A DNA stretch of 6,422 nucleotides from NCBI GenBank assembly GCA_016715625.1, contig JADJZU010000042.1:1-6422 (forward strand), in the 5' to 3' direction. The notes beneath the pieces were generated by a model that saw nothing but the letters and a program-made list of their open reading frames with translations, ran no database searches and had not been told where the DNA came from. A program made the translations under genes and the position numbers. This DNA is from Bacteroidota bacterium (GTDB lineage: Bacteria; Bacteroidota; Bacteroidia; Chitinophagales; LD1). Every line of letters begins with the position of its first letter. The stretch's first letter is position 1. Positions 5,967 through 6,422 of this stretch are shown here, piece by piece.

Positions 5967-5983
5967 TGTGACAAAATGTCACA
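5967..5983. promoter_or_regulatory. Perfect palindrome TGTGACA-AAA-TGTCACA, candidate operator
   Basis: This is a 7-bp inverted repeat with a 3-bp centre, ending 7 bp before the -35 box of the cytochrome c551/c552 promoter. That is a class I/II-like activator position. The half-sites resemble CRP-type TGTGA/TCACA, but the spacing is N7 instead of N6, so a classical CRP site is not claimed. It could also fold as a weak terminator stem (followed by TTT) for the upstream small gene. Confidence 0.5.
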
Positions 5984-5990
5984 TTTCCTC

Positions 5991-6018
5991 TTGACAGGTC
6001 ATAATAAATCGGAATAAC
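5991..6018 (+). promoter_or_regulatory. Sigma-70 promoter for the cytochrome c551/c552 gene
   Basis: A perfect -35 TTGACA (5991-5996), a 16-bp spacer and AATAAC (6013-6018, four of six -10 positions) precede the gene. Initiation near 6025 gives a leader of about 84 nt containing T8 and T7 runs. The strong -35 and weaker -10 fit a promoter helped by a regulator at the adjacent palindrome. Confidence 0.6.
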
Positions 6019-6095
6019 CTACAAACATGCATAATCGGTACATGTATCAAAGGTGTCAGTAGGCGGGTTTGTTTTTTTTAAACATTAATTTTTTT

Positions 6096-6101
6096 GGGGA
6101 G
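6096..6101 (+). promoter_or_regulatory. Ribosome binding site fixing the cytochrome c start at 6109
   Basis: GGGGAG is spaced 7 nt before the ATG at 6109. It decides the start: the alternative ATG at 6069 in the mature-protein frame has only T-rich sequence before it and would encode no signal peptide. Confidence 0.75.
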
Positions 6102-6108
6102 ATCATCG

Positions 6109-6422
6109 ATGAAAACGATTTTTATGGGTGCAGTAGCAGCGGCTGTGTTGGCTTTTCGGTTAACGCAAACGCGGCGGATATGCCAGCAGCAGCGAAAACG
6201 TACAACTGCTTGGGATGTCACGCGATTGACAAGAAAGTGGTTGGGCCAGGTTGGAAAGATGTTGCGAAAAAATACAAGGGAGATGCTGGTGCAAGGGCAA
6301 ACCTGATCGTCAAGATGATGAAGGGCGGTAAGGGTGCCTGGGGTCCTATGCCGATGCCTGCAAGCCCAAAGATGACGGAACAAGAAAGTGCAGCCTTGGT
6401 GGATTTTGTTCTGGGCTTGTAA
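6109..6422 (+). CDS. Cytochrome c551/c552 (periplasmic mono-haem), frameshifted in the signal peptide
   Basis: This is a small soluble class I cytochrome that carries electrons between periplasmic oxidoreductases and terminal oxidases or reductases. The ATG at 6109 opens a good signal peptide (MKTIFMGAVAAAVLAF), but the frame then runs into RLTQTRR. The mature protein lies in the frame of the 6422 stop: (SVNANA)|ADMPAAAKTYN, the haem site C-L-G-C-H (6207-6221), VVGPGWKDVAKKY, then WGPMPMP, whose second Met (codon 6354) is the likely sixth ligand. One missing T in the run 6153-6156 (TTTT for an expected TTTTT) reconciles the frames exactly. It restores a ~104-aa precursor with a ~22-aa signal and an 82-residue mature protein, the usual c551 size. 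As written the gene would not export a cytochrome, unless the ribosome slips -1 on T-TTT. The palindrome and promoter upstream look intact. The window ends at its stop codon. Confidence 0.88.

Noticed and set aside
6069..6108. Start of the last cytochrome at the ATG 6069 in the frame of the mature protein
   Set aside because: It lacks a ribosome site and would begin with an acidic, non-signal leader. The 6109 ATG with GGGGAG and a proper signal peptide is clearly the ancestral start.

Overview
The window looks like chromosomal DNA of a respiring, Gram-negative betaproteobacterium. A Nitrosomonadales/Gallionellaceae-like host is my best guess, from the style of the proteins and not from a database search. 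It holds exported c-type cytochromes, a COX15-type haem A synthase, a Lcl/DUF1566 lipoprotein and a sigma-54 activator. I see no insertion sequence, phage gene, CRISPR array, tRNA or rRNA.

Layout: (1) 2-661 (+), the 3' part of an iron-sulfur electron-transfer protein with two [4Fe-4S] clusters and an MvhD-like C-terminal domain, open at the left edge. (2) 705-2084 (-), a PAS/AAA+/Fis sigma-54 activator that converges on it. (3) 2085-2282, a divergent control region with direct and inverted repeats, a near-consensus -24/-12 promoter and a 5' hairpin. (4) 2283-2789 (+), a secreted protein built of three 41-42-residue repeats, followed by a bidirectional terminator. (5) 2880-3308 (-), a cytochrome c5-like lipoprotein. 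(6) 3524-4213 (+), a DUF1566/Lcl lipoprotein behind a good sigma-70 promoter. (7) 4271-5335 (-), haem A synthase ctaA interrupted by one in-frame TAA between its two halves. (8) 5547-5867 (+), an unrecognised small protein containing a G8 tract. (9) 6109-6422 (+), a cytochrome c551/c552 with a palindrome and promoter upstream and an apparent one-base deletion inside the signal peptide.

How it fits together: the clearest regulatory unit is the activator plus the divergent repeat protein. The activator's likely binding repeats lie about 90-145 bp upstream of the predicted sigma-54 start, the usual place for an enhancer. The activator's PAS domain carries a four-cysteine cluster, so a redox or metal signal is plausible. 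The repeat protein is the most likely undescribed component. The remaining genes concern respiratory electron transfer, but they are separately promoted and do not form one operon. Two of them carry single-base lesions in otherwise well-preserved sequence, so either recent inactivation or consensus errors must be considered.
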